From: Sphingobacterium sp. B16(2022)
Lineage (GTDB): Bacteria; Bacteroidota; Bacteroidia; Sphingobacteriales; Sphingobacteriaceae
Assembly: GCF_012030425.1 (NCBI RefSeq)
Contig: NZ_JAAUVN010000006.1
Span: forward strand, 124,001 to 188,000
Direction of reading: 5' to 3'
Length of the DNA: 64,000 bases
Positions 27,331 to 36,290 of the stretch are shown in pieces. The notes under the pieces were generated by a model, which saw only the letters and a program-made list of their open reading frames with translations, was not told the origin of the DNA and ran no database searches. Within the stretch, counting starts at the first letter, position 1; each line of letters opens with the position of its first letter. The position numbers were made by a program, and so were the translations under genes.

Positions 27331-27771
27331 GATATTCCTATTCTCCACCTGTTTCTTTAAAGCTTCATTAAAAGACTTAAAACCATTGGAGGTTACACCA
27401 TAAATCATCTTTCGAAAAAAATAAACCAACACTCCGGAAAAGTATTCACCTTGAGTCACAACTGTTGCATGATCAGATTTTTTTTCGAGTATAAAATAAT
27501 GTTCGCCATCGAACAAACCTGGAATAAAAAGACTGCCTTTCCAACGAAGCTCCTTCTGAGAATTAATTACTAAAAACATCGGATTCATGGTCATACTTGG
27601 TCCATCAGGCTGTTCCAATCTAACCTTCGATCTTTCTCCAACGCTTGGAATAGAAAAAAAATGCTTAATTGTAGGGCTCCAGATAGAGTAACTATTAAAA
27701 TCAGCTAATACATTCCAAACTGATTCGATTGATGTATTAATAGTAATTGTCTGTTCGATATGTGCTTTCAT
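27325..27771 (-). CDS. SRPBCC (START-like) family protein
   Basis: 148 residues with the helix-grip pattern of the polyketide cyclase/START superfamily: an N-terminal beta strand, SIESVWNVLADFNSYSIWSP (14-33), several beta strands and a long C-terminal helix (about 118-143). Members bind hydrophobic ligands in a cavity, and the ligand cannot be predicted. The start codon lies 4 nt after a -7 promoter element, so it is probably transcribed alone from there. The upstream Crp-family gene is on the same strand 44 nt away and could also feed into it. Confidence 0.82.
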   Translation of the reverse strand: MKAHIEQTITINTSIESVWNVLADFNSYSIWSPTIKHFFSIPSVGERSKVRLEQPDGPSMTMNPMFLVINSQKELRWKGSLFIPGLFDGEHYFILEKKSDHATVVTQGEYFSGVLVYFFRKMIYGVTSNGFKSFNEALKKQVENRNIL

Positions 27772-27775
27772 ATAC

Positions 27776-27783
27776 CAAAACTA
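27776..27783 (-). promoter_or_regulatory. -7 element abutting the SRPBCC start codon
   Basis: TAGTTTTG on the minus strand ends 4 nt before ATG 27771. It suggests a leaderless transcript. Confidence 0.4.
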
Positions 27784-27815
27784 GTATATTCAAATAACCA
27801 TACACTTGACTTTTA

Positions 27816-28388
27816 TCAAGAATTAATTTTTGCTCTTATTCGGCTCAATGTTTCTGGAGACATACCCAGTACAGACGCAATGTATTGAAGCGGCACTCGG
27901 TTAAACAGCGCTTTATGCTGTTCAAAATATAAATGATAGCGTTCTTCTGCCGTATGCGCTATAAAGTTATATATGCGATCTTCCAATTGTAAAAAACATT
28001 TCGCTATAAATCTTTTTTCCAACCGATTCCAATCAGGGATCTGCTGTTCAAATAAAAGATAATCCTGTTTAGAAATGGAAAGTAACTTCGTATCCTCTAA
28101 GACCTGAATACTCCATCTGGCAGGCTCATCAAAAAGAAACGAAGATAAGTCAGTAACGAAGTACCCCTCCTGCCCTATCCATTGCGTAACCTCGCCTGAA
28201 GCATTTTCTTTAAACACGCGGACAATACCCGACTGAATAAAACTCAATCGATCACAGCGTTTACCGTGTTCTAAAAAATATGTTCCTTTTAAAAGATCCT
28301 CTTCGACAAAAGAAGATAATATGGCGGTCAGATTATTGGGGTAAACATCAAAAAGCTTCGCAATTTGATCTTGAAAAAATGTATTCAT
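27816..28388 (-). CDS. Crp/Fnr-family transcriptional regulator
   Basis: 190 residues: a cyclic-nucleotide-binding-like beta barrel (about 15-125) and a C-terminal winged helix with the recognition segment VPLQYIASVLGMSPETLSR (about 163-182). The cNMP site lacks the classical RSA-type phosphate cassette, so the effector is probably not cAMP. No Fe-S cysteines of the FNR type are seen. Bacteroidota carry many such short regulators that answer stress or redox cues. Its neighbour SRPBCC is a possible target but that is a guess. Confidence 0.88.
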   Translation of the reverse strand: MNTFFQDQIAKLFDVYPNNLTAILSSFVEEDLLKGTYFLEHGKRCDRLSFIQSGIVRVFKENASGEVTQWIGQEGYFVTDLSSFLFDEPARWSIQVLEDTKLLSISKQDYLLFEQQIPDWNRLEKRFIAKCFLQLEDRIYNFIAHTAEERYHLYFEQHKALFNRVPLQYIASVLGMSPETLSRIRAKINS

Positions 28389-28417
28389 CTCCTAATACTG
28401 AAGATTTGAAAATTAAA

Positions 28418-28744
28418 TTATAAAACGACAAGTTCTTCAACGATGACGTGACCAACATGCTCATTGACTCGTCCCAATATCTGCCTGCGCATTAAAACAA
28501 GTTCATTTTTAATTACAGCAGACTCGACCTTTACAAAGAGTTTTTTGTCTTTAATATAGATCTGTTTTGTCCGATTGGCAATAGCCTTACCTATCAACGT
28601 TGGCCATACTGCCAGAATAGAAGTTTCTTCAAATTTACGTTTCAATTTGTAAGCATCCAAAAGACGGTCAATCGCCTCTTTTATTGTGATATCATCACTC
28701 GAACGAATATATTCCAATCCGCCCTTATACTTCTTATTATACAT
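28418..28744 (-). CDS. DUF721 (DciA-like) protein, coupled to recF
   Basis: A 108-residue protein with the DUF721 pattern (ITIKEAIDRLLDAYKLKRKF, VWPTLIGKAIANRT, LFVKVESAVIKNELVLMR, given here in pieces under 20 residues each). The family includes DciA, a loader of replicative helicase in bacteria without DnaC, so the recF neighbour makes sense. The start is set by a perfect Shine-Dalgarno AGGAGGTG on the minus strand (28751-28758) 6 nt before ATG 28744. The GTG at 28753 overlaps that site and is rejected. The gene overlaps the recF stop by 8 nt, which indicates translational coupling. Confidence 0.82.
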   Translation of the reverse strand: MYNKKYKGGLEYIRSSDDITIKEAIDRLLDAYKLKRKFEETSILAVWPTLIGKAIANRTKQIYIKDKKLFVKVESAVIKNELVLMRRQILGRVNEHVGHVIVEELVVL

Positions 28745-29840
28745 AAACTTCACCTCCTGCTATGTCAAAGATACGCACTGGACTGGCAATCGCATCAAAA
28801 ATTCGCTTAATTCTTTTTGCATCTGTATCTGTTAGAAAAATTTGACCAAATTCATCATCAGATACCATCTGCATCAGTTTGTGCGTACGTTTATCATCCA
28901 ATTTGTCAAAAATATCATCCAAAAGCAATAGCGGTTTAAAGCCTTTCTTTTGCTGAAAAAAGGAATACTGTGCTAATTTTAGTGCAATTAAAAATGATTT
29001 TTGCTGACCCTGAGAACCAAATTTTTTCAAGGGCATACCTCCGTGGATGGTGAAAATTAGATCATCTTTATGTATACCCACTGTGGTTCTCTCCAGTGCC
29101 CGGTCGCGTTCCAGGTTCTTTTCCAAAATGTTCAAAAATGAATCTTCCATCAAAGGAGATTCATAGACAAGCTGGACAGTCTCTGCATTTTCAGTCAGGT
29201 ATAAGTAATGCCGATCAAATTCTGGCTGAAATTCAGCCATAAAAGCAATACGTTTATTATAAATGACAGTACCAACTTCATCGAGTTGCATGTTTAGCAC
29301 TTCAACAAGACCAAGATCCAATACCCCACTTTGTTTGGCCAGCTTTAGTAGCATATTACGCTGGGCAATGATTTTATTGTAAATAATAAGCGTATCCAGA
29401 TATTTATTATCTGTCTGCGAGATGACATTATCGATAAATTTACGGCGTTCTTCACTGCCATCAGTAATAATTAGGGTATCATTAGGAGAGATCATTACCA
29501 AAGGAAACTGACCGATATGATCAGCCAATCTAGGATAATCCTTTTTATTTTTCTTAAATTGTTTCTTTTGATTACGTTTGATGCTACAGGAAATAACATC
29601 TTGAAATTCGTTTTTTTCGAATGAACCCTGCAACATAAACCAGTCTTGGCCCTGTTTAATATGTTGCGAGTCGATGGGATTAAAATAACTTTTACATAGG
29701 GAAAGATAATGTATAGCATCCAAAAGATTGGTTTTACCAACACCATTATCCCCCGCAAAAGCATTTACCTCCGGTAGGAATTCTAAAGAAGACTCTGAAT
29801 AATTTTTAAAATTTAAAACTGAAAGCTGACGCAACCACAT
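28737..29840 (-). CDS. recF: DNA replication and repair protein RecF
   Basis: RecF binds gapped DNA and with RecO and RecR loads RecA at stalled forks. The 367-residue SMC-like ATPase has Walker A GDNGVGKT (30-37), signature SQGQQKS (about 275), Walker B LLLLDDIFDKLD (about 303-314) and a D-loop. Length is usual. It lies next to DUF721 and not next to dnaA/dnaN, so it does not mark an origin. A -7 element ends 4 nt before the ATG. Confidence 0.95.
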   Translation of the reverse strand: MWLRQLSVLNFKNYSESSLEFLPEVNAFAGDNGVGKTNLLDAIHYLSLCKSYFNPIDSQHIKQGQDWFMLQGSFEKNEFQDVISCSIKRNQKKQFKKNKKDYPRLADHIGQFPLVMISPNDTLIITDGSEERRKFIDNVISQTDNKYLDTLIIYNKIIAQRNMLLKLAKQSGVLDLGLVEVLNMQLDEVGTVIYNKRIAFMAEFQPEFDRHYLYLTENAETVQLVYESPLMEDSFLNILEKNLERDRALERTTVGIHKDDLIFTIHGGMPLKKFGSQGQQKSFLIALKLAQYSFFQQKKGFKPLLLLDDIFDKLDDKRTHKLMQMVSDDEFGQIFLTDTDAKRIKRIFDAIASPVRIFDIAGGEVYV

Positions 29841-29844
29841 AGCA

Positions 29845-29852
29845 CAAAGATA
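29845..29852 (-). promoter_or_regulatory. -7 element abutting the recF start codon
   Basis: TATCTTTG on the minus strand ends 4 nt before ATG 29840. No clear -33 TTG. A leaderless or near-leaderless mRNA is predicted. Confidence 0.5.
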
Positions 29853-29875
29853 CGCTATTTAGCGTAGCAACTCAT

Positions 29876-30199
29876 CTATTTTATTTCTTCAAAATCCACA
29901 AATTCACCAGCATTGTCAGCCACTTTTCTTTTTGACTCTTGTTTAGGTGGAACATAATCTACCGATATACGACCATCTGTTTTTGGAGCTGATTGCGAAC
30001 TGTTATTATTTTGACCAAATGTTTCATAATGGAACGAGCCACCACCATTGGTATAGGTAGAGCCACCTTGTTGCTGCGCTTTTTTCATAAGCTTTTCTGC
30101 AGCCTTACGCATTGCAAATGGTAATATTAATCGAATTAAGAATTTAACTAAATACCATACAGCGAATGCAATCAATAAAAATTTTAATAATCCTGCCAT
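29876..30199 (-). CDS. DUF4834 family small membrane protein
   Basis: 107 residues: one N-terminal membrane helix (about 5-27), a basic/Ala segment (31-43), a Gly/Ser/Asn-rich linker and a C-terminal SVDYVPP...GEFVDFEEIK pattern. This layout is typical of DUF4834, found in Bacteroidota next to recF and small ribosomal/processing genes. Function unknown. It sits between recF and the PH-like membrane protein on the same strand. Confidence 0.72.
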   Translation of the reverse strand: MAGLLKFLLIAFAVWYLVKFLIRLILPFAMRKAAEKLMKKAQQQGGSTYTNGGGSFHYETFGQNNNSSQSAPKTDGRISVDYVPPKQESKRKVADNAGEFVDFEEIK

Positions 30200-30291
30200 A
30201 ACTTTATATTCGTTGTCATTTTAATCAAAAATAAAGAATCTCGTTCAAAACAGTTGTCTTAAAAATGTCAGTATATTCGATTTAACAATTT

Positions 30292-30786
30292 TTAAGGGTT
30301 TGTTTTGGACTTTGCTGTCTCAATTGCACGAAATAATTCCTCTTGACGTTGCGTACCAATTACGTACACCAGACCATCTTTATCTGTTAACCATACCGCA
30401 TCTTTCCCACCTGCATAAAACTTAATCTTACCATTAATATGTAGATTATAAACAGGATTATTGAAGAAAAACTTACTAAATGGTTTTTTTTCCACCTTAA
30501 CAATTGAACTCAATTCAATTTTAACTAAGCGCGTAGTCCATAAGCCACTCAACATCACCTTTCCTTCAAAAACTTCGATACGGTACAGCAATAGATACAT
30601 CATGACCACAGAGGTAATAATAATCGCTATTCCGACTAAAAAAAACAATTGGCTGGAAAGTAATTGATCTATGTTGAGATAAACAGCTGTAAAACAAAAC
30701 AAGGCCAGAACCAGACGTACACTTATCCAAACACGGTCCCGTCCCAAATATTGATTTTCAGTATATAGAAGTCCTTCTTTTATCAT
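30292..30786 (-). CDS. Two-helix membrane protein with PH-like domain
   Basis: 164 residues. Two membrane helices (about 25-43 and 48-67) are followed by a predominantly beta domain (75-140, RIEVFEGKVMLSGLW, KIELSSIVKVEKK) resembling bacterial PH-type domains. It is separated from tilS by one base, so the two are translationally coupled. I recognise no specific family with certainty. Association with membrane stress or tRNA maturation cannot be inferred from this alone. Confidence 0.6.
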   Translation of the reverse strand: MIKEGLLYTENQYLGRDRVWISVRLVLALFCFTAVYLNIDQLLSSQLFFLVGIAIIITSVVMMYLLLYRIEVFEGKVMLSGLWTTRLVKIELSSIVKVEKKPFSKFFFNNPVYNLHINGKIKFYAGGKDAVWLTDKDGLVYVIGTQRQEELFRAIETAKSKTNP

Positions 30787-30787
30787 G

Positions 30788-32113
30788 TTATTTACAGCTT
30801 AAAATAAACACTTTATTTGTATTTCCACTTATTTTATATCGATTATCAAGTTGATAGTTTGCTACCCAGATGATATCGCCGTTACCGTTTATTAAAATTG
30901 GAACATTTCCCTTTTCAAAAACATTCACCTTATAATTATTAAAAAGATCACTCAATTTTTTACGTCCTGTCATTCCCAAAGGATAGAAATAATCACCCGT
31001 TTTCCAAGCTCTTAGCGTCAAAGGAAAAATCAGAAGATTAGCATCTATTTTTGCAATCTGCTTATCCCGAACAATAGAAACATCATGACTATAATCACAA
31101 CAAAAACTATAATTTCTCCAAGATACAGATTTAGTTTCTGAAGTAATAATGGTTTCATCTTCCTGCTTATACTCTTTTTCACGAATAATCAAAAAATCGC
31201 GATCAAGTAACAGATCGTATCCCTCAGATTGAAACAATCGACCTGATTCCTTATCAAAACAAGATTGGAGATCGGTCAGCACACTTTTACTAAAACAAAA
31301 TGGTGAAAATAATTCATACAACAGGGGAAGATCCGTTATATGCTTCCGAAGCTTTTCCTTTTCAATAATCCAAGCTTCTTGTTCCTTTATAAAAAGGTCA
31401 TTACGAAGGGGTGTTATGAATTGTTGCAACAAAGCATAGCTTTCCTTGAAGTGAGCAATGTTCTGTTCAAAAATACGTTCAAAATCAGGTTGCATTTTTT
31501 TAAATTGCGGAATAATGTCGATACGTACTTTATTACGCGCATATTTTGTCGAAAAGTTGGATTGATCATCACGGTATGGAATCTGATATTCCTGGACATA
31601 ATGCAATACTTCCTCTGCTTTAAGAAACAGTAATGGACGAATCAGACGGTCGCGTTTTGCCTGAATGCCCTGTAGGCCTTGAAGGCCTGTTCCACGGGAT
31701 AGATTTAACAACACCGTTTCAATATGATCATTCAAATGCTGTGCAACAGCTATTTTGTCAAAACTTAACGCTTCTCTTAATTCTTCAAACCAGGAATACC
31801 GCAGTTCGCGCGCAGCCATCTGTATAGAAATTCCTCTTTCGGAAGCTATCTGCTCTGTGTCGAAATGCCTCACATAAAAAGGGATACCATGCGCTTCAGC
31901 GAAATCCCGAACCAAGCACTCATCCAGATCAGATTCTGCACCACGTAATTTAAAATTACAATGAGCAATAGCTATCTGATAACCGGCCTTTGCCAATAAA
32001 AAAGTCAAAAGCATCGAATCGCGTCCACCGCTCACTGTCAACAAGATCTTATCATCATCCTCAAAAAGGCTGTTATCTTTGATAAAAAATGTTAATCTTT
32101 CCAGCAAATTCAT
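30788..32113 (-). CDS. tilS: tRNA(Ile)-lysidine synthetase
   Basis: TilS attaches lysine to C34 of tRNA-Ile(CAU), converting its identity from methionine to isoleucine; it is essential. The 441-residue protein has the N-type ATP PP-loop SGGRDS (28-33), HCNFKLRGAESD (51-62), the substrate-binding RELRYSWF and HLNDHIETVLLNLSRGTG blocks, and a C-terminal TilS domain ending with the FNNYKVN region. Length is usual for Bacteroidota. A -7 element ends 4 nt before the ATG, in a 97-nt divergent region shared with the OstA-like gene. Confidence 0.94.
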   Translation of the reverse strand: MNLLERLTFFIKDNSLFEDDDKILLTVSGGRDSMLLTFLLAKAGYQIAIAHCNFKLRGAESDLDECLVRDFAEAHGIPFYVRHFDTEQIASERGISIQMAARELRYSWFEELREALSFDKIAVAQHLNDHIETVLLNLSRGTGLQGLQGIQAKRDRLIRPLLFLKAEEVLHYVQEYQIPYRDDQSNFSTKYARNKVRIDIIPQFKKMQPDFERIFEQNIAHFKESYALLQQFITPLRNDLFIKEQEAWIIEKEKLRKHITDLPLLYELFSPFCFSKSVLTDLQSCFDKESGRLFQSEGYDLLLDRDFLIIREKEYKQEDETIITSETKSVSWRNYSFCCDYSHDVSIVRDKQIAKIDANLLIFPLTLRAWKTGDYFYPLGMTGRKKLSDLFNNYKVNVFEKGNVPILINGNGDIIWVANYQLDNRYKISGNTNKVFILSCK

Positions 32114-32117
32114 ATAT

Positions 32118-32125
32118 CAAAGATA
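32118..32125 (-). promoter_or_regulatory. -7 element abutting the tilS start codon
   Basis: TATCTTTG on the minus strand ends 4 nt before ATG 32113. Confidence 0.45.
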
Positions 32126-32197
32126 ATGTATATTTTTTGAGCATATATTTGTTTAAATGAAAAATTACCATTAATCAACAAGTTCAATTAAAATACA

Positions 32198-32205
32198 TAT
32201 TTTTG
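32198..32205 (+). promoter_or_regulatory. -7 element just before the OstA-like start codon
   Basis: TATTTTTG ends 5 nt before GTG 32211. If transcription starts at the usual distance, the mRNA begins at the start codon or excludes it, in which case ATG 32241 would be used. Confidence 0.45.
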
Positions 32206-32210
32206 TCTCT

Positions 32211-34613
32211 GTGAAACAATACTTTTTGTCCTTTATATTTATGGCCCTGGGCCTCATGCTAGCATCTGCACAACAGCAAGATGAACTCCGTTTATTGTCG
32301 TCTTCTTACAGTGTTCTCAATTCAAAAACAGGCAATGCAATGTTTTACAGACCGGTTTATGAACATAAAGGATCTACCCTCTCTGCAGATAGCGGTTATT
32401 TACATAAAGACGACATAGGGCGCCAGTTCTTTGAAGCTTATAGCAATGTGATCATTACACAGCCTACCGGGACTCAAATATTCGCGGATAAACTTCACTA
32501 CGATGCGGCTTCACAAAATGCAACGCTAACGCAAAACGTCCGTATGGTCAGTCGGTCTTCCATACTTACGACCAATCATCTGCAGTATAACATGAGAAGT
32601 AGTGTTGGAAATTATTATGGTGGCGGCCGTATCACTAGTGGTACAGATACCATTACGAGTACCAATGCGACTTATTTCGAAAATACACAAGATGCCTTTT
32701 TCAATAAAAAAGTCGTGGTACGAACACCAAATGTCAAAATATACACGGATTCAATGAAGTATAATTCGCCTAGCAGTATGACTTACTTCTATACCCCTAC
32801 CAATATCAAAGGGAATAAAGGGGAAAATCTATATACAGAAAAAGGAGATTATAATACCAATACCGGCGTAGCAAACTTCACAAAGAAAAATCTATATACC
32901 GAAGGCAGTAAAATGCTAAAAGGAGATACGCTGCATTATGACCGACGAACCGGAGAAGGAGAAGCGATCCGGAATGTTGTATTTGTCGACACGACCGATA
33001 AGTTTTATGCCTATGGGGACAAAGGATTATATCGACAGTCGGATGAATCCATCACGATGACCGACAAGCCCTTGATCATCTCTGTCGTCAAAAAAGATAG
33101 TACGCAAAGTGATTCAACAAATACTGGAAATTCAAAAGCCAATCCGTCCAATAAAAAAGAGGTAAAGAAGAAAGAAAAAGAAGATAAAAAGGTTAAAGAA
33201 GAAGTTGTCTCAAAAGATAATAACAAGGGAGAGAATAAACTAGTCAAATTAGATCCTGTAGTAGTACCTAAGGACTCTGTACAGATGGATTCAATATTTA
33301 TGACTGCAGATACCCTGTTCTCAAAAATGATTCTCCGAAGCACCTATATACCCAAAAATTTCAAACTAAGCCGTGATGGTGGTGAGCTCGATGTAGAGGT
33401 AGATGAAGATTATGGAGACGATAATGATAGTACGGATACCGATTTTACAGCAGGTTTAGATTCTTTGCAGCAGCAGGGTGATACCTTAGGAAAAAAGGAA
33501 ATCAATACCGATGCACCTCAAAAGAAAATTAAAGACAAGCAAGCTGTCTTAAATGAAAAAACCAAACAGGAGCCTAAAAAAGCAAGTCCAAATACTGAAA
33601 AAACAACAGCAAAACCTGTTGTAAAAGATTTAAATCGTTTTGAATTAGAGAAAAATAGTAAGGCTGACAGTATTTTGCGAAAAAATGCAGTCGTCCCAAA
33701 AGCAGATTATAGTGATCAGATCTTTAATAAAGCTCTTAAAGCTGCGAAAAACAATCATGAAAAACCTGCAGCTCCACCCGACACAGCAAAAACCCGTATT
33801 GTCAAAGCATACCATAATGTGCGCATGTTTAAATCCGATTTTCAAGCTGTAGCAGATTCTGTTTACTATGGTATGGCAGATTCTATGTTCAGGCTAATGG
33901 GAAAACCGATGATCTGGGCAGAGAAATCTCAAATATCCGGTGATACGATTTTTCTGCAATTTGTGAATCAGAAACTGGACAATACGTTAATTGTAGGTAA
34001 TGCTTTTATGGTAAATGCAACTTTGGACTCCGCTAAATACAATCAGTTAAAAGGCCGTAAAATAACCGGATTCTTTGATAAAAACAGTTTAGAGCGGATG
34101 TTCGTTGATGGAAATGCCGAAAACATCATTTATGTCGTCAATGAAGAAACCAATGTAGCAACAGAATTATTCCATGATCGCAGCAGCCGCATTAAAATTT
34201 ATATGGAAAACAATAAATTGAAAGAGTATGTTTCCATTAGAAAAGTTGATGGTAAAGTCTACCCAATTGCCCAGTTAACGCAAGAAAAAGAATTTCTACC
34301 GGGGTTTATTTGGAGGCCGGAAGATAGACCGAAGTCAAAAGAAGATTTACTCAATAGAAAACGATCTGTTGCAAAAGACGAGATTAAAGTTCCCGAGGCT
34401 GAAAACAAAGAGGGAAAACCTAAAGAGAAAACAATTAAAAATATAGAAAGCGAACCGGAGGAAAAGCCTCAAGAAGAAGTTAAAAAACAAACTACGCCTA
34501 AGCGGGAAATTCAGAAAATGGAAAGTAAGGCTCAAGGAGAAAAATTGCAGGCCGTACAAGATAGCACTCTTATTAAAGCAGTTTCTCCAAATAAAGAACC
34601 GATCAAAAAGTAA
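32211..34613 (+). CDS. OstA/LptA-like periplasmic protein
   Basis: An 800-residue exported protein of the OstA-like family, the beta-jellyroll (LptA/LptD N-domain) fold that carries lipopolysaccharide across the periplasm. A signal peptide covers residues 1-20 (MLASAQ). Jellyroll repeats occupy about 30-290 and again 500-680 (ADSVYYGMADSM). Between them and at the C-terminus are long Lys/Glu-rich low-complexity regions (about 295-345, 415-480 and 715-800). The start is GTG; an alternative ATG at 32241 would still leave a hydrophobic leader. Together with the YjgP/YjgQ permease gene at 51.8 kb it belongs to the outer-membrane LPS export set. The charged linkers are unusually long. Confidence 0.82.
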   Translation: MKQYFLSFIFMALGLMLASAQQQDELRLLSSSYSVLNSKTGNAMFYRPVYEHKGSTLSADSGYLHKDDIGRQFFEAYSNVIITQPTGTQIFADKLHYDAASQNATLTQNVRMVSRSSILTTNHLQYNMRSSVGNYYGGGRITSGTDTITSTNATYFENTQDAFFNKKVVVRTPNVKIYTDSMKYNSPSSMTYFYTPTNIKGNKGENLYTEKGDYNTNTGVANFTKKNLYTEGSKMLKGDTLHYDRRTGEGEAIRNVVFVDTTDKFYAYGDKGLYRQSDESITMTDKPLIISVVKKDSTQSDSTNTGNSKANPSNKKEVKKKEKEDKKVKEEVVSKDNNKGENKLVKLDPVVVPKDSVQMDSIFMTADTLFSKMILRSTYIPKNFKLSRDGGELDVEVDEDYGDDNDSTDTDFTAGLDSLQQQGDTLGKKEINTDAPQKKIKDKQAVLNEKTKQEPKKASPNTEKTTAKPVVKDLNRFELEKNSKADSILRKNAVVPKADYSDQIFNKALKAAKNNHEKPAAPPDTAKTRIVKAYHNVRMFKSDFQAVADSVYYGMADSMFRLMGKPMIWAEKSQISGDTIFLQFVNQKLDNTLIVGNAFMVNATLDSAKYNQLKGRKITGFFDKNSLERMFVDGNAENIIYVVNEETNVATELFHDRSSRIKIYMENNKLKEYVSIRKVDGKVYPIAQLTQEKEFLPGFIWRPEDRPKSKEDLLNRKRSVAKDEIKVPEAENKEGKPKEKTIKNIESEPEEKPQEEVKKQTTPKREIQKMESKAQGEKLQAVQDSTLIKAVSPNKEPIKK

Positions 34614-34624
34614 GATTTAATTAA

Positions 34625-34675
34625 AAGATCATCAACAATGCGGCCTGTCAATAATACCGCATTGTTGATGATCTT
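34625..34675. terminator. Long hairpin between convergent OstA-like and DUF417 genes
   Basis: A perfect 19-bp stem (34625-34643 with 34657-34675, core GATCATCAACAATGCGG) and 13-nt loop. A T run is present only on the minus-strand side (TTTTAATT), so it best terminates the DUF417 gene. Confidence 0.7.
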
Positions 34676-34683
34676 CAAATAAG

Positions 34684-35262
34684 TTAATGTCTTTCGGAAA
34701 CCAACAAGCGCTTAGCACTATCTGCAGCGATCACAATACCTGCTGCCAACATAATAATATCTTTTATAACCAAACGCCCTGCTGCGGAAAGATAGGGAAA
34801 TCCATAGTGAGGTGTCGGAAAATCACCACCTAAATTTGGCACAAATGTTTCTGGCGTGGTAATCAAGAATGATAAAGTCACGAGGGACATCCCAAATGTC
34901 AAAACACCACTAAGCAATCCTATTTTCGGGAACCATATACCCAATAAAACAAAAAATCCAATTCCGACAATAACCGCTCCCAAGCCATAAGAAAATAGAT
35001 ATGTCCTGTTTTCATTATGCCAATCCACATTTTTTTGAACAGTTTTACCTTCAGGATTTTTATACTGCTGATACTCTGGTGCCTTCTTGCTGTAAAAAAA
35101 AGACATAACTGGACTATTGGCTACAAAAGGTACAATACCATCAGCTTCGTACTGAAATGCCTTTAAACCACCTATCCATGCCATCACCAGAAAGACTGCA
35201 AAACGTAAAAAATTAATAAATTGATTTTGTAGTCCCGCTAGAAAAGAAATAAATCTGTACAT
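34684..35262 (-). CDS. DUF417 membrane protein (YkgB/RclC-like)
   Basis: 192 residues, four predicted membrane helices (about 17-35, 93-110, 117-137, 160-180). The IGGLKAFQYEADGIVPFVANSPVMSFFY block (33-60, not quoted in full order) is the hallmark of the DUF417/YkgB family. The E. coli member RclC belongs to the reactive-chlorine resistance operon under the AraC-type regulator RclR. Here too an AraC-family gene lies directly upstream on the same strand, 80 nt away. Inference: an oxidant or stress-inducible membrane protein. RclA and RclB are not present. Confidence 0.82.
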   Translation of the reverse strand: MYRFISFLAGLQNQFINFLRFAVFLVMAWIGGLKAFQYEADGIVPFVANSPVMSFFYSKKAPEYQQYKNPEGKTVQKNVDWHNENRTYLFSYGLGAVIVGIGFFVLLGIWFPKIGLLSGVLTFGMSLVTLSFLITTPETFVPNLGGDFPTPHYGFPYLSAAGRLVIKDIIMLAAGIVIAADSAKRLLVSERH

Positions 35263-35342
35263 AGTTGTCTATATTTGATATGGCTACAAATTTCCTTTTA
35301 ATAAATCAGCTATGACATGGACAAATCGGTAAATTCAATAGA

Positions 35343-36161
35343 TTATTTAGCCACAATGGAGATCCCTACACGCTCTCGAAAACCTGAAGGAGAAATACCA
35401 ACATTCTTCTTAAAATACCTGCTAAAGTAAAACTCATCTTCAAATTGAAGTTTTGCAGCTATTTCTTTGACAGATAAATATGTCAGATGCAACATTTTTT
35501 TTGCTTCAAGAACAACACGATCCTGTATCAATTGGGAAGGAGATTTTCCCAATTCTTTTTTAACCTTTTTGCTGAATGAATCTACTCCAAGAGCAAGTTC
35601 ATGTGCATAAAATTGCACCGATCTCTCGAAAAGAAAAGCAGACTCCAACAGTTCTTGAAATTTTAGACTAACTGTCAATTCGTTCTGATAAACATCGGTA
35701 TGAACAAGCTGAAGAGATTTTTCCTTACTACAAAGAGCCAAAACAAGTTGTAGATAAGATTTTAATACAGATTCAGAAAATGGACTTCCTCCATCTTTCT
35801 CAAGTTCAATTTTATTAAAAATTCTTTTTATTTCAGTAAATAAAATCGGAGAAATAGTCACAAATGGTGTTAAGTAGATATTGTTAAATAATAAACCATT
35901 GCAAGCAACTTCCTTTTTATGATATTCAATGCAGTAAAAATCACCATGGAACTCCAATTTAATAATGGAAGCCGGTGTTGTCCCCTGCCACTGGAAATGT
36001 TGATAAGGAGATAAAAAAACCAAACTATAAGCCGCGCTGGAATAATTTGAAAAATCAACCGAAAATTTCGCCGGATTTTCGAACATAAAAATCTGATATA
36101 AAGCCGATTGAAAATCATCTTGAAGCGAAGATGTATGAAGATGCTGAATATCGATTAACAT
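35343..36161 (-). CDS. AraC-family transcriptional regulator
   Basis: 272 residues: an N-terminal ligand/sensor domain (1-165) and a C-terminal AraC double helix-turn-helix (about 170-268), with ELGKSPSQLIQDRVVLEAKKML and KNVGISPSGFRER motif pieces. The sensor domain has two nearby cysteines, Cys77 and Cys87, flanking HKKEVA. RclR of E. coli senses hypochlorous acid through a cysteine pair, so a redox role is a possibility, but these domains are not obviously homologous to RclR. It precedes the DUF417 gene and likely regulates it. Confidence 0.88.
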   Translation of the reverse strand: MLIDIQHLHTSSLQDDFQSALYQIFMFENPAKFSVDFSNYSSAAYSLVFLSPYQHFQWQGTTPASIIKLEFHGDFYCIEYHKKEVACNGLLFNNIYLTPFVTISPILFTEIKRIFNKIELEKDGGSPFSESVLKSYLQLVLALCSKEKSLQLVHTDVYQNELTVSLKFQELLESAFLFERSVQFYAHELALGVDSFSKKVKKELGKSPSQLIQDRVVLEAKKMLHLTYLSVKEIAAKLQFEDEFYFSRYFKKNVGISPSGFRERVGISIVAK

Positions 36162-36290
36162 AGTTTTTCTTCTAAATTTTTAGCTCCATTATAATCTACT
36201 TTGAAAAAAATAAAATAGACTATTCTAGCGTTCGCTTAATTAAAGTAACATCGATTTACAGCTGACTAAATTGAAAAGCAACACCTACTG

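Noticed and set aside
28737-29840. Replication origin near recF
   Set aside because: No dnaA, dnaN or DnaA-box cluster is present; recF is next to DUF721 and DUF4834.
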